Assembly (NCBI RefSeq): GCF_000196515.1
Contig: NC_014248.1
Span: forward strand, 4,654,001-4,718,000
Length of the DNA stretch: 64,000 nucleotides
Source of the DNA: 'Nostoc azollae' 0708
GTDB taxonomy: Bacteria > Cyanobacteriota > Cyanobacteriia > Cyanobacteriales > Nostocaceae
Reading direction: 5' to 3'
The notes below the pieces were generated by a model that saw only the letters and a list, made by a program, of their open reading frames with translations, did not search any database and had not been told where the DNA came from. Position numbers and translations under genes: made by a program. Positions 20,626-30,951 of the stretch are shown piece by piece. The first letter of the stretch is position 1; each line of letters begins with the position of its first letter.

Positions 20626-21116
20626 GACAATTAACGGCACACTCACAACCATGATTTAGAGTGTATCAGATGAAATAATGTGGTAGTCATTTTAAAGAAA
20701 TTGGAATTCTTGAATTATGGTTATTTACTAACAAATTGAGCGTGTAGACAATGTATCTAAAAATTGTTTTTAGGTTTTTAGAATCATCATTATCAACAAA
20801 TGATAGTTAATGATAAACTCATCGGAATTGAGGATTTACAAAATTTGCGGATATACAACATAGGGATATGCTATTATTCTGTTCGTCCTGATTATAATTA
20901 TCCTTTATATCCCCTACACTTTCACAGGTACAATCCTAGCGTTCAATGTAACCTACAAATCAGTCAGCATTGTGCATTTTCACCAGGTAAAAAAGTTTGA
21001 ATGCTGAAATTTATGACAAAAACTGGAAAAAGCAACTATTAAGCTGCATTCTACAACCAGAACCTGAAGATTTTTAAACTTGACTTTACCTCAAGCTAAT
21101 GGAATAGTATTATTAT
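20626..21116. other. Intergenic, no supported gene
   Basis: This 491-bp stretch has only a 66-codon ORF (20800-21000) with no recognisable motif and unusual composition, followed by short fragments in shifting frames. It may be a very old gene remnant. No RNA gene or clear regulatory site was seen. Confidence 0.4.
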
Positions 21117-21291
21117 CTATAGGAGTCCTATTTGAGTCTTGATAGCTTACGTGGCGTAGCCATACAAAATTCAGTACAAGTGAATCCTCTAAAACCCTTT
21201 TGCCTCTTGCCTTTTACCTTTTGCCTACCTACACAAGTAAATATGGCTTACGCCACGCTGCGCTATCAGTAATCAAGTCGGATTCCTATAG
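21117..21291. mobile_element. MITE-like element with long inverted ends (175 bp)
   Basis: The ends are imperfect inverted repeats of roughly 45-50 bp: CTATAGGAGTCC... with GATAGC and GTGGCGTAGCCATA on the left, and the matching TATGGCTTACGCCAC, GCTATCAG and GGATTCCTATAG on the right. There is no ORF. It ends directly before the c-di-AMP riboswitch, so it could affect transcription into the leader. Confidence 0.65.
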
Positions 21292-21292
21292 T

Positions 21293-21436
21293 GGGTAGCC
21301 TAATTCAAATTCATGAAAGCTGAATTTGAAGCGGAGGAACCAATGTTTGGGGCTAATCTTAATTGAGAGACACCTTCCAGTCTTAGCCCGTCAGCTAACT
21401 CCGTCGGCAATGGAAGGAACCTCCAAAACCTTGGCT
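21293..21436 (+). promoter_or_regulatory. c-di-AMP riboswitch (ydaO-yuaA class)
   Basis: Conserved blocks of the ydaO/yuaA aptamer occur in the right order: GCCTAATTC, GCGGAGGAACCA (21331-21342), TTTGGGGCTAATCT, the P-stem with ACACCTTCC, then CGTCAGCTAACTCCGTCGGC and AATGGAAGGA (to 21418). This class binds cyclic di-AMP and normally turns expression off when the ligand is high, controlling cell-wall, potassium and osmotic genes. A segment of the 3' aptamer strand (GGAACCTCC, 21416-21424) can pair with GGGGTTTCC at 21455-21463, a plausible alternative switching helix. About 105 bp separate the aptamer from the first start codon of the universal-stress-like gene. Confidence 0.88.
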
Positions 21437-21541
21437 GTAATACCAGTTGTTGTTGGGGTTTCCTTAATCAATTTTAGATTTTAGACGGATGATTTTGGAT
21501 TTCCGATAAATCTAATAAAATCTAAAGTCAATAATCTCAAA

Positions 21542-22231
21542 TTGTCATCCCTGCTTCTCATTGATGATTCGTTTCAAGGGAGAGAAGTTAAAGCTGTGAG
21601 AATTAAGCCATTCTTAGCAAGATTACAAAGTGCCATTGGTCGCTATGACCTAATGGAGCAAATGATACTAATACCTGATCCTCAAAAATGCGTTAGTGAA
21701 AAAGATTTGCAAGCAAAGTCCATCAATTTAGTTGTTGGCTATAATGCTTCACCTAATAGTCATACAGCCTTAGATATTGCTTTTTGTATTGCTCATCAAA
21801 CCAATTTAGCTACGAATATTCAAGTTAATGTCAAGGCTGTATATGTATTAGAAGAACAACCAAGCAGTTATTCTGATCATAACTTAAGTATGCCCCAAAA
21901 GCAGCTTGCCGTAGAGTATCCAACTTGTGATGTACCCCAATCAAGAACACTGGTATTAACTCAATCAAAACCCCAGTTAATGACCACTTCAATACCAGAT
22001 CAAGCAGATAAAATTCTTTGGCAAGCCAAAAACTTAGCCCAAGAATGGCAGAGTTATTTTAAATCTCATCTGCGGTTTGGCAACTTAGGTACTGAGTTGA
22101 AAAAAGTCGTGGAATTAGAAGCTGCTGATGTTCTGGTGTTAGGTTGTCAATCTAGCCATCATCCTTTGATTGATAGTTTAGGTAGTGATTTTCCTTGTGC
22201 TGTGTTGGGTATACCCAGTTGTCTTGATTAA
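21542..22231 (+). CDS. Universal stress protein (UspA)-like protein under a c-di-AMP riboswitch
   Basis: Up to 229 aa from TTG at 21542; GTG at 21596 and ATG at 21653 are other possible starts, and the start is not settled. The protein contains a UspA-like Rossmann fold: INLVVGYNASPNSHTALDIA at about residues 60-79 and a C-terminal AADVLVLGCQSSHHPLIDSL. The nucleotide-loop GxxG pattern of ATP-binding Usp proteins is only partly kept (GCQSSH...DSLGSD). Usp proteins act in stress responses, and c-di-AMP is itself known to bind Usp and potassium-transport proteins. The riboswitch directly upstream suggests a role in osmotic or potassium balance; that is inference. Confidence 0.78.
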   Translation: MSSLLLIDDSFQGREVKAVRIKPFLARLQSAIGRYDLMEQMILIPDPQKCVSEKDLQAKSINLVVGYNASPNSHTALDIAFCIAHQTNLATNIQVNVKAVYVLEEQPSSYSDHNLSMPQKQLAVEYPTCDVPQSRTLVLTQSKPQLMTTSIPDQADKILWQAKNLAQEWQSYFKSHLRFGNLGTELKKVVELEAADVLVLGCQSSHHPLIDSLGSDFPCAVLGIPSCLD

Positions 22232-22825
22232 TCACGAAATAATTGCAGACATAGATTTTTAATCCCAATACACAAATAATAATACTTGTCGGTTAGGGGG
22301 GAAAGAGAATAAAAAACCTTTACCCTTTGACCATTCTCCAAACCAACTGACAAGTTTCAGATTCGCAAAGTGCTCCGTATTGCTTTCTAAGCCACATTCC
22401 GCACTTGAATAAGTAGCATAAATAAACTACATTTACAGGCACTTCAGAACTATAGTTTTTAAAAATCCAGTAGCCATGAAAATATAAATAAATTATGCAC
22501 GTCAAAGTTCCAGCTTTCTTATTGTGTAAAAAAAGGTAGTTAGACAACAATCTTTAATTTGAATTTCTCAATCACTTATGAAAATACAAGACTATGCAAT
22601 AGTGAACTAGAGATTTGAAAACTAAGAAAATAAATAATACTTTTGACAAGCTGTAGGTAGGAATTAGAAAATTCGACAAGGTTCCTCTGTTAAGTTCAGA
22701 ATCCTATGAACTCCTTGTGTAATCAGAAAATGATTCCCTTGAAAACATACGCCAGTTGCTGCCTCTTTCCGAGGAGCTCCCCTAACAAGTCGGGGAACCA
22801 GCCCAACCCACTGTCGCTGAAATAT
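22232..22825. other. Intergenic, repeat-like sequence only
   Basis: No gene is supported. The segment 22284-22355 is bounded by ACTTGTC and GACAAGT and may be a degenerate hairpin element. An AAGTGC / GCACTT pair at about 22370-22410 forms another weak inverted repeat. The 22720-22825 part probably belongs to the end of the IS1634-type element that follows. Confidence 0.4.
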
Positions 22826-23870
22826 TCAACGTACAGTAGGGGATTCTGTAGGTTTATTCAGTTGGTTTTTAACTGTAGCTTTTTGCATCTTTAACGAGAT
22901 TCTTAATTGTTTTTGTCCCAGATTATAAACCAAAAGACACAATGCCATTAACATCATCATTGTCTCTACTCTTTCTGGATTCTTCACAAAAAGACTATCG
23001 GTGAAAAATAACGGGTCTTTGATAAATCTAAATCCTCTTTCTGTTGATTGCTGTTCTCTATATATTCTCAATATTTCTATGGTTTCTAATTCCCTTGTCT
23101 CTAAAATATTTGTTGCTAAAATAAATCGACCACAAGAGTTATGATGTTGGGTGATTAACTCCTGACTTTCTATTAGTTTACCTCTTACTTTATACAGTAC
23201 TGTTTATGCTTTATTTAACGGACCAGTAATTTCTAAGTCCGATATTTTGTGATATTTTAATTTTGATGCCAGTTCTTTAATTTTTAATTCTGCTAAGGAT
23301 GTCTGTTCAAATTCCTCTTTGACTAATCTACCTACTTGTCTACTGATTTTCAGAAACTCCTCTTGAATGCTTTGGGTTAATTTGTGTAAGTCTGCTTTTT
23401 TTCTGTCTGCACTTTCTACTCATAGCCATCTTTGCTCTATTCCCCCATAAGATACTTTTTCTGCTTGATAGCTATATCCTTTGATTTCACTTGGTTTCAG
23501 TTCTGTACTGGTAAATAATTTGACCAAGTTTTTGGCTTTTTCAATGGATAAGGGTACTCGACTTATCCATTTCATGTTCGACATTAATTTTAAATTAATT
23601 TCGCTATATAATGCACTATCAGCCACCATTATACCTTCAAAATCTATTTGTTTGTCATACTCCACCAAGATTTGAGCAAATACTGCTTTATCTGATTCAT
23701 CTCCTGATGCTCCTCTAAAAAATAAGGGTATATCTCCGTCACTACTTACTAGTAAATCTAATATACATTGTTTTAAGTCTGGACAATGGTCACGAGAATA
23801 TCCTTGTGTGATGTTAATCTGATTTTCCCGGTTCATTCCTAATTCTTGTCCTCAATTATTTAGGCAATTA
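22826..23870 (-). pseudogene. IS1634-type DDE transposase remnant (N-terminus missing)
   Basis: Minus-strand blocks in order are INITQGYSRDHCPDLKQCIL, LLVSSDGDIPLFFRGASGDE, FEGIMVADSALYSE, then after stops and a degenerate stretch STERGFRFIKDPLFFTDSLF and ETMMMLMALCLLVYNLGQKQ. These are the catalytic core and C-terminal blocks of the IS1634 family common in Nostocales. The first several hundred codons are absent; the match begins abruptly near 23870. In-frame stops include TGA after EQRWL and TAA after LNKA. The exact ends of the element were not found. Confidence 0.75.
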
Positions 23871-24838
23871 TTATACTCTCCATGCAAATGCAATGAGAGG
23901 AAATATAGTATGGAGAATTACCAAGGTGTCCTAAGTATCATCAGATTTATCGCTGTCATTGTTGTCATCATGACAGAATGAATGGGTTAATCGAACTGTT
24001 GCTGCTTTACTAGGGGCATTAATATTAGTTCTAACTAATATTATGACTTTACCAGAAGCTGTTGGTTACATTGGCAAAGGTCATGGAACATTAGGTTTAT
24101 TTTTGGAGTACTAGTTTTAGTTAGGGCATTTGAACCTACTAATATCTTTAGTTATATCACGATACAAATAGTCATTCTTGCTCAAGGTACTGCCAAAAGA
24201 TTACTAATAGGTCTTGTGGCATTAGTTACCCCAATTTGTGCTGTCTTACCTAACGCAACTACGCTAATGTTATTAGCACCGTTAATTCCACCAATGGCAC
24301 AAGAAATAGGAGTTAATTTTGTACCTTTATTAATTGTGATAGTTTTTGCTGCTAATAGCGCAGGATTATTAACTTTAGTAGGAGACCCTGCCACCTTTAT
24401 TCTTGGTGATGCTGTCAATATTAGCTTTATATATTATTTAGGAGAATTGAGTTTGGCGGGAGTATTTGCTGTTCCTACTGTAGTAGGAATACTACCAATT
24501 TTATAGAATTTGGAATACAAATCTAGATAATCTCGCAGAATTGCCCCAGCCACAAATTAATCATCCACGAGTTTTAATGATGGGTGGGGTTATCGTAACT
24601 GTGGTGTTGATATTTTTCGTAATTGGCGAATCTTTACCAACTCCTATTTCCCCTACATCTGTAGCTTTATTAGGTGTAACTTTAGCTTTATTACTAGCGT
24701 ACCAAAGTAGAATTGATTCAGTTAATAATTTTTTGAAAGATGTAGATTGGAGTACATTAATATTCTTTATGAGTATTTTTGTATTAATTGGTGGATTACA
24801 TAAAACAGGAGTTATTAAACGTTTATCAGGCGTTTTAA

Positions 24839-26197
24839 CAGGACTTAAACAAAAGTTAAGAGTAAAAAGGAGTATAATGGGATTTTGGTGTAGCTTTCAC
24901 CTTAAAAGAACCTGATGAAAGAAACCACTGCCCCAGCAATGGCACCATGGTTTGAAAGATGGTGTTAAAGGTTTGATGGTGTATTTACTCATCAAGGGGA
25001 AAGAAGAGAGTTTAGACATGATTTAGGGGGATGATTGGGTGAAAGTGAGAGAAAAAACCTATTTGAAATGGCAGAGAATGCCCTAGGACTGACGTACCAC
25101 CGATTACACCACTTTTAACTGAAGCACCTTGGTCCAGTTCCCAAGTCAATGACCGTCGGTTAGAGATTATGAACAAGTGTAGTCAGAGGAGAATCACCAG
25201 AGGATTTAGCTTAATAATTGATGATTATGACCATAGAAAAACTGGGAATTTTAGGGATGGAGTAGGAAGAAAATATATTGGAGAAATTGGGAAAAGGGAT
25301 AATGGAATAGTAGTAGTAACAACACATCTATATGATGGCAGTAAAAGCTTACCATTAGATATATGATTTATATCACCACGGTGATTCTTGACCCAAAGGG
25401 AAACAAGACCCTCTAGTTGAGAATAAAGCTGAGTTAGGAATTAAATTAATAGATCTGACCTTAAGCCGTGGTTATCAACCAGGAATAGTAATTATAGATG
25501 CTGGATATGGCCACAATACATCTTTCTTATTAAAGATAGGAAATCGGAATTGAAAGTATTTAGGAGGATTAGGTAAAAATCCCAAAGTCCTTGCCAGTGA
25601 CTAAGAGGATAGTCCACAAATAATTAGGTTAGATGAATTAGCACAAACTTTACCCCAAGAGGCTTTTACAGAAATTAAACTGGAGTTAGATAAAACCAAA
25701 ACATTATGGGTAGTAACTAAAGAAGTAGAAATATCACCCTTAACTGGAAAGGGCAATATTGCTATCCTCATCAACACTTCTACTTTCTCTCAAGCCACTG
25801 ATATTGGCTACTGTATTACCAATGTTTCTTCATCAATTGTCATACCCCAATGGATAGTTAATACATATTCCCAAAGAAATTGGGTAGAAGTTGTTTACAG
25901 GGAAGCCAAGGGATGGTTAGGATTCAACGAATATCAAGTTGGAGATAACAGCAGTTTACTGCGCCATTTTATTTTGGTTTTCTGTGCCTACACTTTTATT
26001 CTTTGCCATCAGTGGACTGGAGGATTAAGACCAAGGTGGGCTAAGAAACTTTTGAATACTTTTACTGAAGCTTTAGAAGCGTTGAGAACAGCCATATCTT
26101 GTCTATTTATTGATTGGTTAAACTGGAATCCGGACGTGTTTCCTTCTTATCAAGCCAGTTTGGGCTACATTTGGGCTTGATTTTTATTTACGTCCTG
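24839..26197 (+). mobile_element. IS701-family insertion sequence, copy 1
   Basis: The ends were defined by comparison with the copy at 30952-32325: inverted ends CAGGACTTAAAC and ATTTACGTCCTG. Flanks are TTAA (24835-24838) and TTAG (26198-26201), fitting the YTAR target of the IS701 family apart from one base. The element is 1359 bp and lies inside a permease gene, in the same direction as that gene. Its transposase is dead. Confidence 0.85.
24915..26180 (+). pseudogene. IS701-family transposase, broken (copy 1)
   Basis: The frame starts MKETTAPAMAPWFERW and ends FPSYQASLGYIWA, with family blocks EIMNKCSQRRITRGFSLIID, VVVTTHLYDGSKSLPLDI, YSQRNWVEVVYREAKGWLGF and FILCHQWTGGLRPRWAKKLL. Several stops and frameshifts interrupt it. 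One stop, TGA within GATTCTTGACCC near 25389, is shared with copy 2, so it predates the separation of the copies. Confidence 0.85.
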
Positions 26198-26608
26198 TTA
26201 GGAGTTTTTCTAGGTACAAATATTCTGCTGGGTTCTATACTGTTGTTATTTGCGGTGGGGATATTATCCAGGGTTGTTCCCAATATTCTGTTAGTTGTCG
26301 CAATGGTTCTTTTGTTGAAATAATATATTCTCAATGTGAGATTAGCAGCAGTAGAAGTTTTAGCACCAGATTTCCAAGGACAGTTTCCTCTAGAAGTTTT
26401 ACCTTTGTTTTATGCAATGATGTTTGGCGCAACTTTGGGAGGAAATGGTACTTTAGTGGGAGCATATTCTAATATTGTCGCTGCTGGTATTGCTGAACAG
26501 CATGGGAAACACATTTCTTTTCAAACTTTTCTCCATTATGGAATTCCCATTACTGTATTACAACTTGTAACTGCCGCTTTATATGTTTTGATTAAGTTTG
26601 ATCTATGA

Positions 26609-26906
26609 GTATGAAAATTGCAATTTAACCGTTTAAGTGGATAACCGAAGTTGCTAGTTAGGAATTACAGCAGATAGTATATTAATGAGGTACAGAATCT
26701 AAATTGAACCCTAGACAGCAAGAAAATTTTACTCCTGACTCCTGACTCTTGACTCCTGCTGTATTAGTCTAATTTATCTTCAAAATTCCCTTTATTTAGT
26801 CTTGATTGAATAACTAGTAACTTACGTTAAATAGAGATAATTACAACAGAATTCAAGAGTTAGAAATTCTGCTGTAATTGCATTCTGACTTCCCTATTTA
26901 TTTGAT
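26609..26906. other. Intergenic with a hairpin downstream of hlip
   Basis: A 13-bp inverted repeat with one mismatch (TTACAACAGAATT at 26841-26853; AATTCTGCTGTAA at 26865-26877) lies about 30 bp after the hlip stop on the minus strand. It lacks a strong T-run, so a terminator role is only possible. Heptamer-type repeats (ACTCCTG) occur at about 26740. Confidence 0.45.
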
Positions 26907-27110
26907 CTAATATCTCATAATGTGCAGGACATCACGGAGAACGCTATAGCCTGCTAAATCCCACAGCAGGTAGGCTAAAAATCCAATCATTGCCAAGCGT
27001 CCATTCCATAATTCAGCTTGGGGATTCCAACCAAAGATAAAGGCGTTACGATCTACTCCATTATATGCTTTAGCAACTGGTGGTATATCGGTAGAAGAAC
27101 GAGTTTCCAT
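26907..27110 (-). CDS. High-light-inducible protein (Hlip/SCP, single-helix CAB-like)
   Basis: This 67-aa protein carries the chlorophyll-binding signature AELWNGRLAMIGFLAYLLWD, with Glu/Asn/Arg positions of the ExxNGRxAMxGF motif, in one membrane helix (about 33-52). Hlips dimerise, bind chlorophyll and carotenoid, and protect photosystem assembly and pigment re-use under strong light. GGAGG lies 8-9 bases before the ATG. The gene stands alone. The 28-residue N-terminal extension before the helix is typical of this small-protein group. Which numbered paralogue it is cannot be decided. Confidence 0.93.
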   Translation of the reverse strand: METRSSTDIPPVAKAYNGVDRNAFIFGWNPQAELWNGRLAMIGFLAYLLWDLAGYSVLRDVLHIMRY

Positions 27111-27798
27111 GTTTTGCCTCCAAAGTTCAGCAAGTTTGAAATCTTTAATCTTTTATCCTAAACAATTTAATGCTTAACTTAAATTTACCTTCTGCACACA
27201 AAGCCACTTTATGCCTATAGGTACAAACTAGAGGCACTCTTATGGAAGATAATCAGGAACTGATTTGCAGGAAAAAATCCACCTGGAGAGGGTGACAAGA
27301 CACTTAATTATAAATAAGTGGAAATCCCGATAATTAATTCATGATTTAGGTCAGAGAAAATTCAAAATCTATGATTTACTAAGTAAAAATATCTTACTGA
27401 AAATTCTCCAGAATTTAACACTTATTAACAATCACAATATAATATTAGACCTCTTGCAAAATTGTTTATGTGGTATGATATATACTTTTTTTTTTGGATT
27501 TTATGTATTTTTGGTGTTCTTTGGGCTCGCTAATTCAAAGATAACCGTGTAACTCTAACTTTTGGCTAAAACAAAGACAACCCCGACTATAACATAAAAT
27601 TAATTCTGCAAGAGGTCTATTCAAGGTCTATCTAGCGTTACATAAAGGTATCCAACTTAAGAGAGATGCTAAAAACGGCTCATTTACTGGATTCTGAAAG
27701 CTGCGGTACTTGAATATTGACATACATAGATACAACTAAATCCTTAATGAAAGCAAATTTAAGTTTAAAGAGAAACTTAGAGGCAGGAAATATAAATC
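27111..27798. other. Intergenic region with a MITE
   Basis: The 688-bp spacer separates hlip from the repeat-domain membrane protein. It contains the MITE at 27446-27619; the rest is AT-rich and probably carries the divergent promoters. No further gene is supported. Confidence 0.5.
27446..27619. mobile_element. MITE-like element (about 174 bp)
   Basis: The ends are the inverted repeats AGACCTCTTGCA (27447-27458) and TGCAAGAGGTCT (27607-27618), each with a flanking T/A. The inside has no ORF and has a run of ten T residues. This end sequence is widespread in cyanobacterial genomes as far as I know. Confidence 0.65.
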
Positions 27799-30700
27799 AT
27801 GCAGGAAATGTACATATTGTGGTGGATGGCACAAATACCTGTAAACACCCCCAACGTCACACCAGCACAGGCATCGGTTCTTACTTCCGGTCCGCGCTTT
27901 TTTGTGGCTTTAATTTCTGGGGTAATTCTCGCTTTTGCCTTCCAATTAGTGTTAACAAATCTCTCAATTGCCGCTGGGATTTCCTATTTGGGGCATCCGT
28001 CAGAGTCGCAGGAAGTTGAAAGTTTCGGGGGTACGATTCGCAAAATTGGGACGAGGTTGGGAATTTGGACTTTAGTTACGGTAACAGTTGCTTTATTCAT
28101 AGCTTGTTTCTTGGCTGTAAAATTGAGTCTATTAATTTTAGATCCCAGATTAGGTGCAATTTTGGGCTTGGTAATTTGGGGTGCATACTTTTTATTACTA
28201 ATGTGGGTCAGCACAACTACGGTAGGATCTTTAATTGGTTCGGTCGTGAATACGGCCACTTCTAGTTTTCAGGCGATTATGGGAACTGCTACGGCTGCTT
28301 TGGGTACTAGGGCTGTAAATCAGCAAGTGGTGGCAACGGCGGAAGCGGCTGCATCGGCTGTGCGGCGGGAGTTAGGGAGTGCATTGACACCAGCAAATAT
28401 TCGCCAAAATATAGAAGAGTACATAGAAAAGCTACGTCCTCCAGAAATTGATATATCGAGGATTCGTTCTGAATTTGAAAGGTTACTGAGTGAACCGCAA
28501 TTTAAAGCCTATGCCAGTAGTTCAGACCTCCGTAATATTGACCGTCAGCGGTTTATTGATTTAGTCAGCAGTCGCACGGATTTATCTAAACGAGAAGTTA
28601 ACCGTGTCGCTGATTCTTTATATGATGCTTGGCAACAAGTAATCACTCATAACGTACCCGCAAATAAGCGCTTGGCTGAGTTGGTTGATTATCTCAAATC
28701 CCTGCCGCCAGGACAAACTAAAACAGACGAACTCAATGCTAAACTTGACCAGTTAATTACAGAAATTCATTCTTCCAAAGAAACAGAACAAAAGCCTGGT
28801 ATGATAAAACAGGCAATATCAGCACTGAGTGCGGTAGTTTTAGATAGGGCAGATTTGTCTGATTTAGATGTAGAAAAAATTTGGGATTCCCTAGCTACTG
28901 CTAGAGAAAAATTCACAAAACAAATTATACAACAGCCTTATAATCCAATTCGCGCTGATATTGAAAATTACTTACTCAATACCCATCCTTGGCAATTAAG
29001 TCCGAAGAATATTGTTCAAGAATCTCGAGATGTGATCTATGATCCTGCTGCTGATCCTGGTGTAATACGTAGCGAATTAGAGAAAATTACCCGTCAAGAT
29101 TTTGTCAAAATTTTGCAAGCCAAGGGACTGTTAACTCAAGGTCAAATTCAGGAAATTGCTGATCAATTGGTAGCAGTAAAAAATGAAGTATTGATAACAG
29201 TAATTGCCCAGGAAGAAAGAGAGATTGTCCAAGATTTGCAAAGAAGAGTTGAAAGTTATTTACTTGTGACTCCTAAAGCAGACTTGACATCAGCAGGAAT
29301 TGAGGAAAATTTTAAACCTTTGTTAGCAGATTCAGAGGCAGATTATCAATCTTTATCCCGGCGATTAGCACAAGTTGAACGGGAACAAATGGGAGAAATC
29401 CTGTTAGGACGTAATGATATTCAGGAGTGGGAATTAGACCCGATTTTAGATGAGTTGGAAATGCAGCGTGATCGCGTGTTGTTAGAGTCTCTCAGCATGT
29501 CCAAACAGGCACAACATCAAGTGGAAACTCTGTGGTTGAATGTTGAATCATATCTACGTAACACGGGTAGGCAAGAATTAAATCCTGATGCTATCCGCAC
29601 TGATCTGAAACGACTGTTAGAAGACCCCCAAGGGGGAATTATGGCTATTCAGGCGCGGTTGTCTCGCTTTGACCGAGATACTTTGGTGCAATTGTTGAGT
29701 CAACGCCAAGATTTAAATGAAGCACAAGTTAATCAAATTATTGACGTGGTGGAAGAAATATGGGGTGGTATTCTCCACACACCACAAAAAGCAAAAGAAC
29801 AATATGATTCTATCACCTCTACTATTGCAGATTATCTGCGAAATACTGGTAAGGAAGAATTGAATCCTGAAGCTATTCAGCAAGATTTAACTAGGTTATT
29901 TGCACATCCCAGAGAAGGTGTTGTCGCACTGCGTCACCGTTTATCGCACATTGACAGGGATACTTTGGTGAAGTTGTTGACTCAACGTCAAGATTTGAGT
30001 GAGGAACAAGTTAATCAAATTATTGATAGTGTACAGACATCAATTAGAAATATTATCCGTGCGCCGCGTCGGTTAGCAAGCAGGACACAACAAAGAATAC
30101 AAACTTTTCAAACTTATTTGCAGGAGTATTTACGATTAACTGGTAAAGCAGAATTGAACCCCGAAGGCATTAAGCGGGATGTGCAATTATTGTTGCATGA
30201 TCCACGAGTGGGGATGGAAAGTTTGAGTGATCGCCTCTCGCATTTCGACAGAGACACAATTATTGCGTTGTTGAAAATCCGGGAAGATATAAGTGATGAA
30301 GAAGCAGGGAGAATTGCTGATAATATTATCCTCGTGCGTGATCAATTTGTAGAACAGGTTCGGGGTATTCAACGACGTATTCAAGATGTAATTGAGGGGA
30401 TTTTTGCCAGTATTCGCAATTATCTTAATTCTCTAGAACGCCCGGAACTTAATTATGATGCCATTAAGCATGATATCCGCCAATTGTTTGAAGATCCCCA
30501 AGCCGGGTTTGATGCATTGCGCGATCGCCTCTCATCTTTCAATCATGATACCTTGATAGCTATTTTAAGTTCTCGTGAGGATATCTCTGAGGACGATGCT
30601 AAACACATTATTGACCAAATTGAACGCGCCCGAAATACTGTTTTACAACGGGCTGAACAGCTACAGCACGAAGCGCAGCATCGGCTAGAACAGGTGAAAC

Positions 30701-30831
30701 ATCAGGCACAGCGTCAAGCCGAGGAAACGCGCAAAGCAGCTGCTAATGCCTCTTGGTGGTTGTTTGCAACAGCGGTTGTTTCCGGTATTTCTGCGGCTTT
30801 AGGAGGTGCAATCGCTGTGGTGTTGATTTAA
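27799..30831 (+). CDS. Large membrane-anchored protein with tandem helical repeats, function unknown
   Basis: I do not recognise a named family. The 1010-aa protein has three N-terminal membrane segments (about residues 32-55, 90-112 and 118-145), a long helical body and a final membrane segment (about 985-1010; SWWLFATAVVSGISAALGGA). The body has at least four clear repeats of about 75-100 residues, each with the pattern YLRNTGxxELNP-AI, DLxRLxxDPxxG, LSxFDRDTLVxLLxxRxDLS, VNQIID (starts near residues 583, 675, 772 and 868), and more degenerate ones before them. The last part is Gln/His/Arg-rich coiled coil. A Met at 27826 is an alternative start. It ends with a good terminator. It could be a scaffold between membranes or an envelope organiser; this is speculation. 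Confidence 0.85.
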   Translation: MQEMYILWWMAQIPVNTPNVTPAQASVLTSGPRFFVALISGVILAFAFQLVLTNLSIAAGISYLGHPSESQEVESFGGTIRKIGTRLGIWTLVTVTVALFIACFLAVKLSLLILDPRLGAILGLVIWGAYFLLLMWVSTTTVGSLIGSVVNTATSSFQAIMGTATAALGTRAVNQQVVATAEAAASAVRRELGSALTPANIRQNIEEYIEKLRPPEIDISRIRSEFERLLSEPQFKAYASSSDLRNIDRQRFIDLVSSRTDLSKREVNRVADSLYDAWQQVITHNVPANKRLAELVDYLKSLPPGQTKTDELNAKLDQLITEIHSSKETEQKPGMIKQAISALSAVVLDRADLSDLDVEKIWDSLATAREKFTKQIIQQPYNPIRADIENYLLNTHPWQLSPKNIVQESRDVIYDPAADPGVIRSELEKITRQDFVKILQAKGLLTQGQIQEIADQLVAVKNEVLITVIAQEEREIVQDLQRRVESYLLVTPKADLTSAGIEENFKPLLADSEADYQSLSRRLAQVEREQMGEILLGRNDIQEWELDPILDELEMQRDRVLLESLSMSKQAQHQVETLWLNVESYLRNTGRQELNPDAIRTDLKRLLEDPQGGIMAIQARLSRFDRDTLVQLLSQRQDLNEAQVNQIIDVVEEIWGGILHTPQKAKEQYDSITSTIADYLRNTGKEELNPEAIQQDLTRLFAHPREGVVALRHRLSHIDRDTLVKLLTQRQDLSEEQVNQIIDSVQTSIRNIIRAPRRLASRTQQRIQTFQTYLQEYLRLTGKAELNPEGIKRDVQLLLHDPRVGMESLSDRLSHFDRDTIIALLKIREDISDEEAGRIADNIILVRDQFVEQVRGIQRRIQDVIEGIFASIRNYLNSLERPELNYDAIKHDIRQLFEDPQAGFDALRDRLSSFNHDTLIAILSSREDISEDDAKHIIDQIERARNTVLQRAEQLQHEAQHRLEQVKHQAQRQAEETRKAAANASWWLFATAVVSGISAALGGAIAVVLI

Positions 30832-30861
30832 GTGTCCAACTTATCTCAGCTATATTTTCAA

Positions 30862-30884
30862 CCTCCCATTTGGGAGGCTTTTTT
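30862..30884 (+). terminator. Rho-independent terminator
   Basis: A perfect CCTCCC / GGGAGG stem with a 4-nt loop is followed by a T-run, 31 bp after the stop of the repeat-domain membrane protein. Confidence 0.85.
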
Positions 30885-30951
30885 GACTAACGGCTAATTA
30901 ACTAATCAATACATATCCCCCAAGAGATCGCTGTAGTTTAGGAACTATTAA

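Larger units (their letters stand above)
23910..26608 (+). pseudogene. ArsB/NhaD/SLC13-family ion permease gene split by IS701
   Basis: The reading starts at ATG 23910 (MENYQGVLSIIRFIAVIVVI) and gives a multi-pass permease: FEPTNIFSYITIQIVILAQG, PICAVLPNATTLMLLAPLIP, NSAGLLTLVGDPATFILGDA, DWSTLIFFMSIFVLIGGLHK, and after the insertion GATLGGNGTLVGAYSNIVAA. The family exchanges arsenite, Na+/H+ or carboxylates. It carries a TGA in place of the Trp of IMTEWM, at least three one-base frameshifts (near 23990, 24105 and 24505), and an IS701 copy at 24839-26197. Removing the IS joins LSGVL and GVFLGTN in frame, so the insertion point is certain. Which ion it carried cannot be told. Confidence 0.85.

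Noticed and set aside
20800-21000. 66-aa protein after rnc
   Set aside because: No motif, no RBS and unusual residue content; more likely chance or an old remnant.
22320-22550. 76-aa minus-strand protein
   Set aside because: It overlaps a degenerate inverted repeat and shows no conserved block.
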